Assembly: GCA_965649825.1 (NCBI GenBank)
Contig: OZ287694.1
Coordinates: 1,612,001-1,676,000, forward strand
Length of the DNA stretch: 64,000 nucleotides
Source: Penicillus capitatus
Lineage: Eukaryota; Chlorophyta
Direction of reading: 5' to 3'
In this document: positions 23,190 to 33,656 of the stretch, piece by piece
Layout of the letters: each line of letters starts with the position of its first letter
How positions within the stretch are numbered: the first letter of the stretch is position 1
Program-made: the position numbers and the translations under genes
Notes under the pieces: model-generated
What the model was told of the DNA's origin: nothing
What the model saw: the letters and a program-made list of their open reading frames with translations, nothing else
Database searches by the model: none

Positions 23190-24477
23190 TCGCGAAGGAT
23201 GATCTCTATCAATCCTGAGGTGAGGCGCATAGATGATCTCTTTTCGTCCGTCCTTAGGTTTGTATACAGGATCACGACGTTCATCGTCGAGGCCATGCTC
23301 TTCGCACACACATGCATCACGGGCCATCGTTCTGAATTTTTTGCTATTACGACGTCTGTTGGATGCATCGTCTGCTGGCTCGTGGTAAGATTCATCTGAA
23401 GTTCTTTCTCGTACTCTCTTCGGTCACGCGATTTCTTGTATGTGGATTAGTTCTTTCGGACCCTTCGACCATTCGGCCGATTGGGACCGTTCGTTTCGAT
23501 GGTGGGCTATGCAATGAAGGACTCACTGCCTTTCGCGAGGATGGGATTGTTACTGGTGATTGGATATTCCGCAGCGTTCATGGTTCTCTTTAACGATGAA
23601 TCTGGCGGCGGAGACTACTTTGATACGTTTCCACGTTCGTTAGAGACACTGTTCCATGCCGGTCTTGGAAACTTTAGAACAGACGTAAGTTTTTTTCAAA
23701 GTTACAGCTCTTCTGTCACCATTCAGCGAAGTTTTCCCGGTGCAGATGCTTCGCCCTGCTGGTGACTTTCTCTCAGTCTGGAGGGTTTTGCTGTTCAATT
23801 CCTTCATCTACGTCGGACCGATTGTTCTCATGAGTCTGCTTGTTTCTATCTTGACCGATACACATGACAGAGTCCGGTCAAAGGAGAAGGTAGAACAGTC
23901 AATGCATCGACTACAAGCAACGTACAGCTGCATTCTCCTTGCTGCGTACGTTGCGAAGTAAAACTATTCAAAATTGAAAGGGGAAGTTGTGGTCTACGAA
24001 TATGTTCTGGTTTATAGGTTATATTCGATTTACAGTGAGGATAGAGACCCTTTCAGTTCACGGGGGTCTAGACTCGCAGAAATTAGCTTGGCGGGGAACA
24101 GTTTCTTCCATTTCCTGGTTCCCGAAGATACCGAAGGAGAGTCTTCTGACGACGAATGGCATGGCAGACTCATCGCACTCGAAAGAACTATCAAGTCCGT
24201 AGCAGAAAAGAACGAGAAAGCTTTCGAAGGTCAACTCATTATCCAAAGACAAAGTTCTGTCAATCGACTTCGTGTTACTTAGAGATCAGTAAGAAAACGA
24301 CGGACGAGTTTGTTACAATGTTCAACAGAATGAGAAACTTGGAAGAGAGCACGAGTGATATGAAAACACTGTCGACAAGAATGGGTAATATGGAAAGAAA
24401 CATGGATGAGATGAAAAAGCGCCGTTGACCAGATCCTTCAGAAACTCGCCAGATTGGAGCCTTCTTCAGCGTGAGCG
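23190..24477 (+). pseudogene. TRP-like channel ch4, lacking a recognisable N-terminal half
   Basis: Type II channel missing the ankyrin-like domain, S1 and S2. Present: S3 (ITTFIVEAMLFAHTCITGHR, about 23260-23390), a 66-bp intron, S5 (SMVGYAMKDSLPFARMGLLL), pore TLFHAGLGNFRTD with a gtaagt donor after it, S6 (VGPIVLMSLLVSILTDTHD, from about 23743), then SFFHFLVPEDTEGES, EWHGRLIALE and a coiled coil. A 3' intron ends near 24291. Near 24420 the frame shifts after MKK relative to paralogs: in the current frame a stop comes at 24426-24428, while the next frame still encodes VDQILQKLARLEPSSA and ends at about 24477. Missing 5' exons and a late frame break suggest a pseudogene, although an unrecognised divergent N-terminus cannot be excluded. 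Confidence 0.65.
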
Positions 24478-26010
24478 ACTGCTAAGAATGCAAATCAACC
24501 TGCTTTGCAGCAACATATCTCACTTTTCATTTTGTTTCCCTTTATCAAGAGGTATGCATGTCTAACGGGAGGTTGTTGCTGATACTTTCGATGGCATTTT
24601 GGTATTCCATGCCGACGGTGGCTGCGGAAGACCTTCCCGATCGGATTTCAAAGTAATCACGCATTTCGTTGTTTCCTCAATTCCTCATCGGAGAAAGATC
24701 TAGCACACAAATCTCTCGCAAGTTTACCTGGACAAGAAACGCACGAACGCCGCTGAACTTTCAATGGTATTGTAAAGGAGTGATGTTCTAAATAGTGCAT
24801 TCACGTGATCTCGACACCGGAACTCTCTCTCGTGTGTTCAGTCTTCTGTACGGATATATACGGTCTCCACAGAAGACCGACCTCTATCCTGCAGAGAGCG
24901 TGGATATCTAGCAGAGAACGGCGCCGCTGCTCCGATCATTCGCGGTTTGCTGTGCTACGCCGATGTTTTTACATTGCGCTGTGCTCGAGCTCGCGGTTGG
25001 GGCGATGAGTGCGAGTGCTTCGACAGGAATAGCCTCGAAAAAGCGTCCAACATCATTCGGAGAGCGACGCAGTTGAGATCACCTCTCCTTCGAACAAGAG
25101 AAATGTGCGACAAACCAATGTGTCAGATGTCCTTTGTCCTCGCCTCAGTACTTATGCCTTTTCTGATGGCATTCTTGCCCGCAACACCAGAATGACTAAG
25201 AACATTGATACGACCACTGTCGCACGTGTCACACTAAACCATAATTCCGACCACTTCTTATGCATTTGCTCTCTCCGAACACACGAAACCAGACGTGCGT
25301 TGTGTTTTGGCAGATCTCTGCCGAACGGTTACTGAAGACGAAGCCCTACATGCGTCTTCCAAAGATACGGATGGTCTGTCTCACTCTTACACATTAGCGG
25401 TTGTACTTTGCTCATCGTTGCTTTGTCGCGATTCGACAGCACGGACTGGTTCAGTACTTCCATGATAGGTGTATTGCCTCATAGAAACACTCTCAGCGGT
25501 CTTCTCACTCCTCCATTACTTATTTCTTAAACCCAGTAAAACCAGGCCACAATCGTTTCGTTTACCCCAGTGACGCGCGTTTTCTAACTTCGACATTCCA
25601 AAGCTCGAGATTTTTTATTGACATTATTCGAATGCTGGCGTAGAGCGTGGAGTTTTGCTCCGCAGTTGTGCGGCTTATGTCACTCTGTCGTGCATTTTGT
25701 TACCTCGAAGAGCTGAAAGGACCAAAACAGGGATGAAGGCAAGGGGTTGTCAAGGTCAAAGTAATCGCTGTTCGAGGAACACCGTTCCCTCTGTAGCGTC
25801 ATGCGTCTTGAAGCGAGCGTCGTACTCTAATATGGCTCATGTCTGAGATTAAAGCGTCGAACTGATCGACAACAACTTCTGCCACTGATGGAAGGACTGG
25901 TTCATCTTACTTCTGACAAACATTAAAGCAACATTGCATGCAATCTGAGGATACTGAAGAAAGCAACGTCCCTCAAAAAGAAATATTTTGACCGATGCCC
26001 TTCTCCATCT
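24478..26010. other. Intergenic
   Basis: Contains an 82-codon plus-strand frame (24947-25195) rich in cysteine and ending in a hydrophobic stretch (SFVLASVLMPFLMAFLP). It has no recognisable domain and no clear splice context. No gene is called. Confidence 0.3.
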
Positions 26011-27250
26011 TCATTCAATCTTCGTCTGCGTTCCTTTTAAGAGAATGGTCCCGTCTGCTTTGTCCACGATGAAGTACAGAAAAGGACGATCGACGATGAT
26101 GTTGAACGGGGGAGGAGAAGTGGAATAGCGAGCACATCCTGCGGGAATTTCGACGACCGTCGCCGCTGACGCTTCCGTTCCCTGCGAGACACTTCAGTCA
26201 TCACCGAGGCCGTAAAGAATCTCGACCTCTTCGTCTACAATGATCTTGGCCTTGTGAATGACTTTGGAGATCTTCAACGGTGTAATACGAGAGATTCCGG
26301 AGAAATCCGCCTCGGACGAGAAGGCAGTCGACAGGCCGAGCTTGACAAGCATGTCTTTCAGAGGCTCTAGCGTCTGCTCCATTTCCCATTTGGGCATTTT
26401 GAGATCGTTGACCTTAAAATCGCGGAACCCACCGGCAAACAGTGAGCCGATCTGACTCGAGAGGCCCTCTTCCGCTGTCTTCCATCCGTCGCGCTTGTTC
26501 GGCAGCAGGACGTACATCGTAAATTCCTCTCTTTCGTACGGCATGGCAAACAGAAGGGCGTCCAACGCACGCACATCCTTGACGCGGACTTTCAGTTCGC
26601 TCAGCGACATGAAAGGCACCCTCTGGTCACCACCGACTGCGTGGAAGGTTTCGTCTCCTGTCCATTCTACGGGGAAACGCCTCTCCCAGCTGCCCTTGAA
26701 GTAGAGGGCGTTGACGGCGACGAGGGTCGTGTTGGTCGAGAGGCTTCCGGGTGGAAGGATATCCGGAATCATACCAACCGTTCTCTTATTCACCCATGCG
26801 TTGATTCGGACGCGGGCGTCTTCGGAGGATCGACGGAAATCCACCGATCTGACGTTAGCCGGCCCGACGTGCTTCACGTACTTTTTCCTGATTTTGACCG
26901 ACTGCTCGACGTAGATGCGGTTCGCCATCTTCGCGACGGAGTCGCCCGAGTACGCTGTCGCCTTGGAGGAAAGGCTGCTTCTGACGCGTTCATCCTAAAC
27001 ACGATTCGTCAGCCAAATCGCACGTGCGAGGCAGCCAGCACACATCGAATTCGAAGAGATTCTCGAGTTCGGCCTTGGTCTCGCCGCGAGCGCCGTTGTA
27101 GACGAGGAGGAAGCACACGGCTATGGACAGGGGCGAGAAGATGAGATTCTCGTCCACGTGCTGCGGCCTCCATTCCGACAAGAGCTTCTGCCCGAAGGCG
27201 TTCACCGAGTTTGCAGTCGATAACGGTTCGCCGATGAAAACCGAATGCAT
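26011..27250 (-). CDS. Serpin 3 (complete)
   Basis: Serpin-fold protease inhibitor of about 375 residues. ATG 27250 gives MHSVFIGEPLSTANSVNAFG, then ENLIFSPLSIAVCFLLVYNG. A 53-bp intron precedes the main exon with KMANRIYVEQSVKIRKKYV, ALYFKGSW, FHAVGGDQRVPFM, LPNKRDGWKT and LKMPKWEMEQTLEPLKDML. A 45-bp intron (gtcgag to tctcgcag) then joins VDEE directly to GTEASAATVVEIP, restoring the consensus inhibitory hinge. Without splicing the frame stops at GLGDD. The loop continues AGCARYSTSPPPFNIIVDRP, so Arg is a plausible P1, and the protein ends KGTQTKIE at 26011. It is nearly identical to serpin 1 outside local changes. No ATG precedes the weakly hydrophobic in-frame stretch upstream, so a cytosolic or nuclear location is the simplest reading. 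Confidence 0.9.
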
Positions 27251-27339
27251 GCTGTTCGAGTTTAGAAGGAACGCCGTCGCAGATAGGGCAAAACGAAAAG
27301 GCTACGATGACAAATAACGGCCGCGACAGCCGTCTTTTT

Positions 27340-27475
27340 AACCTGCTTCTGACGTGACCCGGAAGCTAGTAGGTCTCCCGCGCGATGTAAATGTGCAGCT
27401 ACCAACTGTCCTTCACCTACAGTGACAGCGCAGAGCATAACAACCAACCTCCCTTGCTCAAGGTCTCGTCAGTTT
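27340..27475 (-). promoter_or_regulatory. Conserved 5' block of serpin 3
   Basis: Shares ctgacgtgacccggaagcta and ctcccgcgcg with the serpin 2 flank, and ccgcgcgatgt with serpin 1. Lies 90 to 225 bp upstream of the serpin 3 ATG. Confidence 0.5.
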
Positions 27476-28751
27476 TTCCCAGTCACCTGCAACGGCGACA
27501 CGTTTGCTGCAGAGATCGACGGACGACGGGCCTATCAATGTCTGGTCACTGCCAAGCGATGGTCGCGAGGGCGAATGGCAATCGACTACGAGTACCCGAA
27601 GCTAGGTTTTCGGTCTGCTTCGTTCGTGCGAGGTGCAAAAGGGCTAACGAAAACGAAGATCTCAGCAACAGAAGCATCTGGGCGTTTCCGTGACGGGGAA
27701 AGAAACGGACAGTGAAAACGGATTAACTCTCACCTTTTCGCACCGAGAGCGTTTAAAAAGAGCAAAGCGCTGAGGCGAAGAGTCGAGTATCCGAGAGATC
27801 AATCTCCGAGCGGATCACTCCTCTGGTGGGAATCACTTCTGTGAGCCAGAGGACAAATTGTCTTCTATTCTTTCACATACAGCTCTGTTTGCGATTCCTC
27901 CGCAGGGAGGGATCGTACTTCTGTGTGATGTCTTATCTGTTGGTCTCTGCTGACGACAGTGCGATAGATAACCTTAAGAGACCAGAAAAATTTCTGTCGC
28001 TCTACGGATTGCGCAAAGAGAGCCATGGGCACACTCGGAGAAAGCTAATCAGATCACGAGACACGGTTCTCGAGTTGGATCTGATGGAATGCATCAGAGC
28101 TTCACTCTTTCATTCATGTCTCAGTGGAGATGCACGATGTGCTGCTGCGTTGCTCCGAATCCATTTCTGTACATGCCTTCCACAATAGCCCCTGTTTCAT
28201 TCCTTTAGTCTCTTTGTCCATGGAGAAGAAAGCGCTTACCTTGTGCTGTCTGATTTCTCGGGACATGCAGAACAGAGAAATACTTAAAGAAGCTGTCCGG
28301 CTCGATCAATAGTTTCAGTGGCAGATCTGCGTGTTGAATACACACCGTTGAATGCCGATGAAACTGGATGCACCTTTGTTGCGTGCGCTCTTCGTCCGAA
28401 ACCTGCACAAGATTCCAGCCAAGATAATCGATATGACCTTGAATCCACTTCTTTCAGAAAGGTGTCCCGTAAGTACTATCGTAATACTAGCTGAGTTAGT
28501 TGTGTTGAACCAAACACTTTAAACTGCATGTTGGATGCATAATCTGCGAGGAAGACTGCTGTTTCGGTAATACTCCTTCTATGCATTCAGTGACCACAAT
28601 GCTGACAGTCCTACGTCTAAGAATTACTCTTTCTTCCCTTTTATCTTTACCATTAACTGACTTGATCTTCTAAAACCTGACCTCTACCGTCATCACGCGG
28701 CAAGTGTCACGAGATGGTGAGAATTCTTACGTACCGGTCAGTTATCACAAG
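27476..28751. other. Intergenic, duplicated flank with inserted segment
   Basis: 27476-27560 and 28310-28490 resemble the serpin 1 upstream DNA at 1325-1950. About 27720-28310 has no counterpart there, so it is an insertion in this copy or a deletion in the other. The inserted part contains a 120-codon plus-strand frame (27826-28188) of unknown meaning. Confidence 0.4.
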
Positions 28752-28930
28752 CTAGATCGGATTCATATCTCGCAGACCATACCGCCGGAAAACATCAAAG
28801 AGAGGAAAACGGCGAGTGTATTCAGAGGAAGGATACAGTAAGCACAGTAGATGGAAACGTGACTGGAACTCCCAACTGGAAAGGGTCCATCCGAACTCCG
28901 ACTTGAAGATGCGTATGGAGAGGTCGGATG
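28752..28930 (-). pseudogene. Isolated S1 fragment of a type I channel
   Basis: The minus strand reads SSDLSIRIFKSE, then WEFQSRFHLLCLLYPSSEYT, FPLFDVFRRYGLRDM. This parallels ch10 SSNLPIRVFKSE, YSLYSRFLCLLILDIATAV and FSLFTGIHGLRHAEH. No other channel domain is joined to it, and a stop follows. It is a short relic of the pre-S1/S1 exon. Confidence 0.6.
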
Positions 28931-29619
28931 ACGTCAGCTGCTCCGACTGATGAACGTTTCTACCATCCACGCCTTTTCTGTGCCTTCGAATGGACACCGA
29001 AGGCCTTTGCCGAGAAACTGGATCGCAAGATGCTGAGAGGAAGAGTGGTTGTCCGATACCTTGCCGATGCCGTGGTCGCCGCAATTCTTCAGGTCGTCTG
29101 TACATCGCGATGCGTCTTCTGCAGCACGGAGTTGTCGTTTTAGACGAATGAGGGCGACAGCGATGCGAAGGTCTGGAGGGCAGAAGAGGAGCGTCCGACG
29201 TGTCCGAGAAAGAACGCATTTGCCGCCGCTGGGGAAGAATAGAGTGTTTTCGAGTATCCGAATCTTCAGTTTTCATCCACTCCGTCAATCATCGGTCGAC
29301 AATCTTCTCAAGAATTCTCACTTTGTCTTCCTGAAACATGGATGATCTTGTCGTTCTTGCGCAAGGTTTCTGTCAGGGTGGTGGAGGAAAAGGTGAGACA
29401 ATGGGTGCGGACCACTGAATGCGCGCGATCTCAATTGGAAATCATCAGTTGGACGATATCAACATCTACAGACACGTTGAGCCTGATAGGATGAGGGACA
29501 CCATGCCGCTCGCTTATCGCATTGGGGAAATGGATGATGGACTATCGTTTTGTAATTTCTGCACTCAATACCTGTTATTGATGGTGACAGCCATCATTAA
29601 AGGACTGCCGACGCCATCG
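28931..29619. other. Intergenic
   Basis: Between the S1 relic and the ch5 upstream block. No supported gene. Confidence 0.4.
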
Positions 29620-29720
29620 CGCGCATCATTTCGCGTGGCTGTGAAAGCAGCTTCATCTCGACGCTCATCCGTGCTGCGGCGAACGCTTTTCGAGCAGCGT
29701 ATCGAGGAAAGACGAACTGC
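29620..29720 (+). promoter_or_regulatory. Conserved 5' block of ch5
   Basis: Contains catttcgcgtggctgtgaaa, then gcagcttcatct and a later gaggaaagacgaac just before the ATG. The same arrangement occurs upstream of ch6 (36375-36475) and ch8 (55020-55125, opposite strand). Probable promoter or 5' UTR. Confidence 0.5.
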
Positions 29721-29729
29721 TGCGTACAC

Positions 29730-32102
29730 ATGAACCGTGGCTCCGGCGAAGGCAGTAGTGGAACACCACTGCTACCACCAGAGGCGCGTTCGGATACACC
29801 GAAAGCAAACGAACATGAAGGTAATGCACGGATGACTTACTCGGGGGCAGACCTGTCGACCTGTTGCGTCTTCTTCTGGACGCGGCGTTTTGAAATCCTC
29901 CGTTTTAGAACAAGACAGCGATGCCTCGAACATCATAACGCGCCGGCTTCGCATCGACGTCGACTGCTGGACCGAAGAAGAGACACGACGGTAAGCCCAA
30001 GCCCGAGAACGTTTCGTCCAACGACGGAGCGTGACTGTAACAGATTGATCACTAAGTACGGAGAGGAACTGGTCCACGCGGTGAATAAGAATGGCGCTCC
30101 GCTTCTCTGCGACGCCATTGCGCAAAAACAGTTTGCCTGTGCATTGCTGCTGTTTGAGCAGGTGCTGATACCTGCGGGGCTGGTCGACTCTAAGACTGGA
30201 GAGTGTCAGACACTTAAGTGGGCAATCGACAACCAGGTCGAGGTCGTTGCGAAATTCGTCCTCGACTTCGTGGCGCAGCAGAAGCTACCACTGGAGCAGT
30301 CCTGTGACATTCTTACCAAGTACCTCACGCTTCTCATCGGAGCGTTCCCTGACCTGATGACGGAATACATCAAGAACGACAAGTTCTCGTTCGAGTACGG
30401 CAGATTCACGGTACCTCGTTCTCTGATCCGCAAAAACGGCAAGTATCCGATTGCTATGATGACAAACACACCTCCGGACAAACGGGCAATGGACGACAGT
30501 GAGGGAACAAAGGCTTACTGGATGGCCAGATGCAAGGAACACTCAAACGATCTGCGGCAGTTGTCAGATATGAAAACGACGGTCGCTGCCAAATTCTTTT
30601 GCTGCAGTCTGTTTCCGTTTTTGACGGAGGAAAGAATTCATCTCTCTATCTACCTCAAAAAACAGGATCTCTCTATAGAGATTCTCGAATCTGAGACGCT
30701 GAAGACCTTGGTCGATTGGTGGTTCTATTATACGCGCCACTTATACTATTTCTTTATCACCATCGATAGCATACTCACCCTGATCTTCACGGTCTCTTCC
30801 CAACTGTACTGGCGCAGAGACGACATCGGAGCAGCGTATCGGCCACTTCTGTTAGGACTGTTGTCTGTTTCGATGCTACTTCGAAAAGGAGGCCTTTTCT
30901 TCTACTGGTCGTATGCAAGGCAAGAAACCATCTACTGTCTTAATCCACAAACCAGTCTGTTGAATGGATGTCTGCAGGCTCAGCATACTTCTTCTTGAGT
31001 ATGTGCTTTTCATTCAGATCTGCATCACAACTAGCGACTACGAATACCCCGCCTTTCTACTATCTCTTGGTTGTATCCTTCAGTGGATCTCGGTACCTTT
31101 CACACTGACACTTGTCTGACTGTCTTCAAAGTGCGTGCATTCCTGATCTCTAGATATTCCGCTTGGCACAAGCATCTGATCGACTGGGGCCGTTCATTTC
31201 GATGGTGAATTCGGCAGTCAAGGACTCCTGGCGTTTTCTGCTGCTCGTCGCTGTCATGATTCTCGGATATTCGGTGGCATTCATGGCGATCTTCCAAAGC
31301 GGATACATTAAAGATGACGATGGAAACTTCAGTTCCCTTCCACGTGCAATCGAGACCCTCGTCTACTCGTGTATCGGAAACTTCGACGTGGAAGTACGTC
31401 CATCTCCACCTTTTCTGCTATCTCCTAAATGCTGTGCCTGTCTTTCCGATGCAGATGTTTCGATCCTCGAGTAACTTTCTTACAGTGTGGGCCACTCTGC
31501 TGTTCGCTTCCTTCATCTACTTCACACCGATTATGCTGATCAGTCTGCTGATCGCCATTCTGACGGATACGTACGACAGAGTCCATGCAAAGGAGAAAGC
31601 AGAACTGAGAAAACTCCGACTCCGAATCATCTCCAATTGTCCATGTTTTAAACGTGGCTCAAACAAACGCATCGCGTAAGCTCATCAGAGATTATTCGAA
31701 AAGCTCAGTGACAATGATTGATGGTGCCACAGAAAAAAAGTGGAATCGGCTCTCAGGTATTCGGTTCACGCCTATCTTTCCTTTCGTGGATTGCCAAGTT
31801 ATGCTGTCACTTCTGAACCGGATCATTTTTTCTTTCATTATCTGGTTCCTGTTGACGGCCGCAAACTGGAATCGCGTGTCGGCAAATGGCAAGGAAGACT
31901 GATGGCGGTCGAAAAGACTATCAAGTCTGAAGCTCGAAAGAACGCGGAAGAATTCAAGAAGCAGCATGCAGCCTTAGAAGGCGAGGTGAAAGGACTGAAA
32001 GAGAGAATGAACAGTCTGGAGAATTCTGCGAGTAGGCTGGAGACAGCTATGGACCAGGTCCTTCAAAAGCTGGATAGGATTGACCCGTCCGCCGCCACAT
32101 GA
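29730..32102 (+). CDS. TRP-like channel ch5 (type II)
   Basis: Type II channel, closest to ch6. The first exon starts at ATG 29730 and ends at a gtaatg donor near 29820. A second short exon encodes CWTEEETRR, and a 53-bp intron (gtaagc to ctgtaacag) leads to the ankyrin-like exon: PLLCDAIAQKQFACALLLF, TLKWAIDNQVEVVAKFVLD, FSFEYGRFTVP and KFFCCS. S1 is YYFFITIDSILTLIFTVSS. A roughly 40-bp intron precedes S3 (LSILLLEYVLFIQICI, about 30978-31088). S5 follows IFRLAQASDRLGPFISMVNS, the pore is TLVYSCIGNFDVE, and S6 is FTPIMLISLLIAILTDTYD. The tail has FFFHYLVPVDGRK, KWQGRL and a coiled coil to the TGA at 32102. All key modules are intact. Confidence 0.8.
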
Positions 32103-33350
32103 AGATAGAATCTCCGTATGGCAATGATTTTTGATGTCAACGCGTTTTCTGATCGCTAGCCAATCAATGTTCAAGTATTCTTTAATGTTCCTTCGGAACG
32201 TAGCAGATGTGTAGGCATCGAGAACAATAACGATGGCTTTATGAAATGCAGATGTTTGCAATATCGCCTCGAAGCTTGCTTCTTCTCTTAACCGATCCCC
32301 GAATTCGACAAGGACCGTGTCCTGTACCTGATCCTTTTCTGCGAAATGATGCACTGTGCAGTTACGTCTCGAGAACGTAATATATAAGATTCGTCGCAGC
32401 CATGATGAAAGCCTTCTTTCTGTCCATATCCTTCGATCTGTCTCTATCTGTTTGCTTTCTCTATGTTGTCTCGTTTCGTCCGAAAGGTAAGATGCGTTTC
32501 TTTGAAGAGATGCGGCAACGGCAGTCGGCACACAGAGCTGTTTTCTGCTAGAAATCCTAATCAGCGAAGAGTTCATGGAGCGAATCTACATCGAGTGACT
32601 TGCTTTCTTTCAAAAAGGGGCGAAGAATGTTACAGACGGTAAGCAGCATTGGCTTGCAAAGAAACATCCTCGGGCATGCGATACGAGTTGACGCCGATAT
32701 GGACAGAAATTTGAGCTGTTTACACATGGCAGGGTTAGGACGCCCGAATGATAAGTGTCTTTACAGAAAGCGGAAACGTCGCACAGCTCACAGCGAATCC
32801 GTTCATTCTGATCTGTCACCTTGTTTTGTGTTATCTCTCGGATCTGACAGCGTATCCATCGTACGGCACGACTATTGTGAGATTAAGGAGACTTTATAAC
32901 AGAGGACCATTAGTTTTTAACTTGAGGTAATGAATGCTTGAAGATCGTGCTTAAGTACTAAATACTCATCCAAGACTGAGTTCACATCCGGACGTCTTGT
33001 CGGCTATTGATACTGGATGACCTGGCCAACGTTGAGATGCACACTTTTAGCGTATACAACGACCACTAACTTCTTATTTGCAGGTGAGATATGAGGCCAA
33101 ACATCGGAGATAACAGATGACATCGACTGGGCTCGCAATCTAGAAACATGACTTAAATGGTGGTACTGATTATGAGACCGGGCAGTGTCTTCTGCCATCG
33201 CCGACGTTAAAACATCTATGCGTTTACAGAGGAATCACCGGAGGCCGTCCGTCCATTGGACAGGAAGAGAGTTGAGTCATTGAATCCCACTAAACATTAC
33301 TCAAGAAGGCAAGAGACTCTTTCAAGCGCGAAAGGGACATCCAACTGTGC
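32103..33350. other. Intergenic, 3' flank shared with ch6
   Basis: About 32110-32280 resembles 39010-39180 downstream of ch6 (both have gatgt, then gcgtttt, then tgat and gctagc or gctggc), so the tandem duplication includes 3' DNA. 32280-33350 shows no gene. Confidence 0.45.
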
Positions 33351-33656
33351 ATGTCGTCCCAAACTCCCAACGTAGTAGATCAGTCTGTCGGTAAGTACTA
33401 TCGCCATGCAAAGAAGTAAGATGAGTGTCAGATCCATCAGCTTCCAGAACTGTTATTTAGTCATAAGTATAATTTAACTGTTCCCTCTTCTTCATTTCTA
33501 GTCTTTAAAACGAAGAAGAACAGCAGACCTAAGCGACGCAAGGCACATCACTCCACAACTCAGCAGTCAGTGTACGTGCGCTCCGTTCAACTTGTTGTGC
33601 CTAGGAAGCCAAGAACGGACTGTCCTTTCCTGGCACGGTCGAAAAAAGAAACATGA
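33351..33656 (+). CDS. Small basic two-exon protein, 63 aa
   Basis: ATG 33351 opens a 40-nt exon (MSSQTPNVVDQSV) ending at a consensus gtaagt donor. A 111-bp intron ends in a pyrimidine tract and ttctag at 33501. The second exon continues in frame as FKTKKNSRPKRRKAHHSTTQ and stops at 33654-33656. The strong donor and acceptor with a maintained frame support a real gene. The KKNSRPKRRK run suggests binding to nucleic acid or a nuclear signal. I do not recognise a family. Confidence 0.4.
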
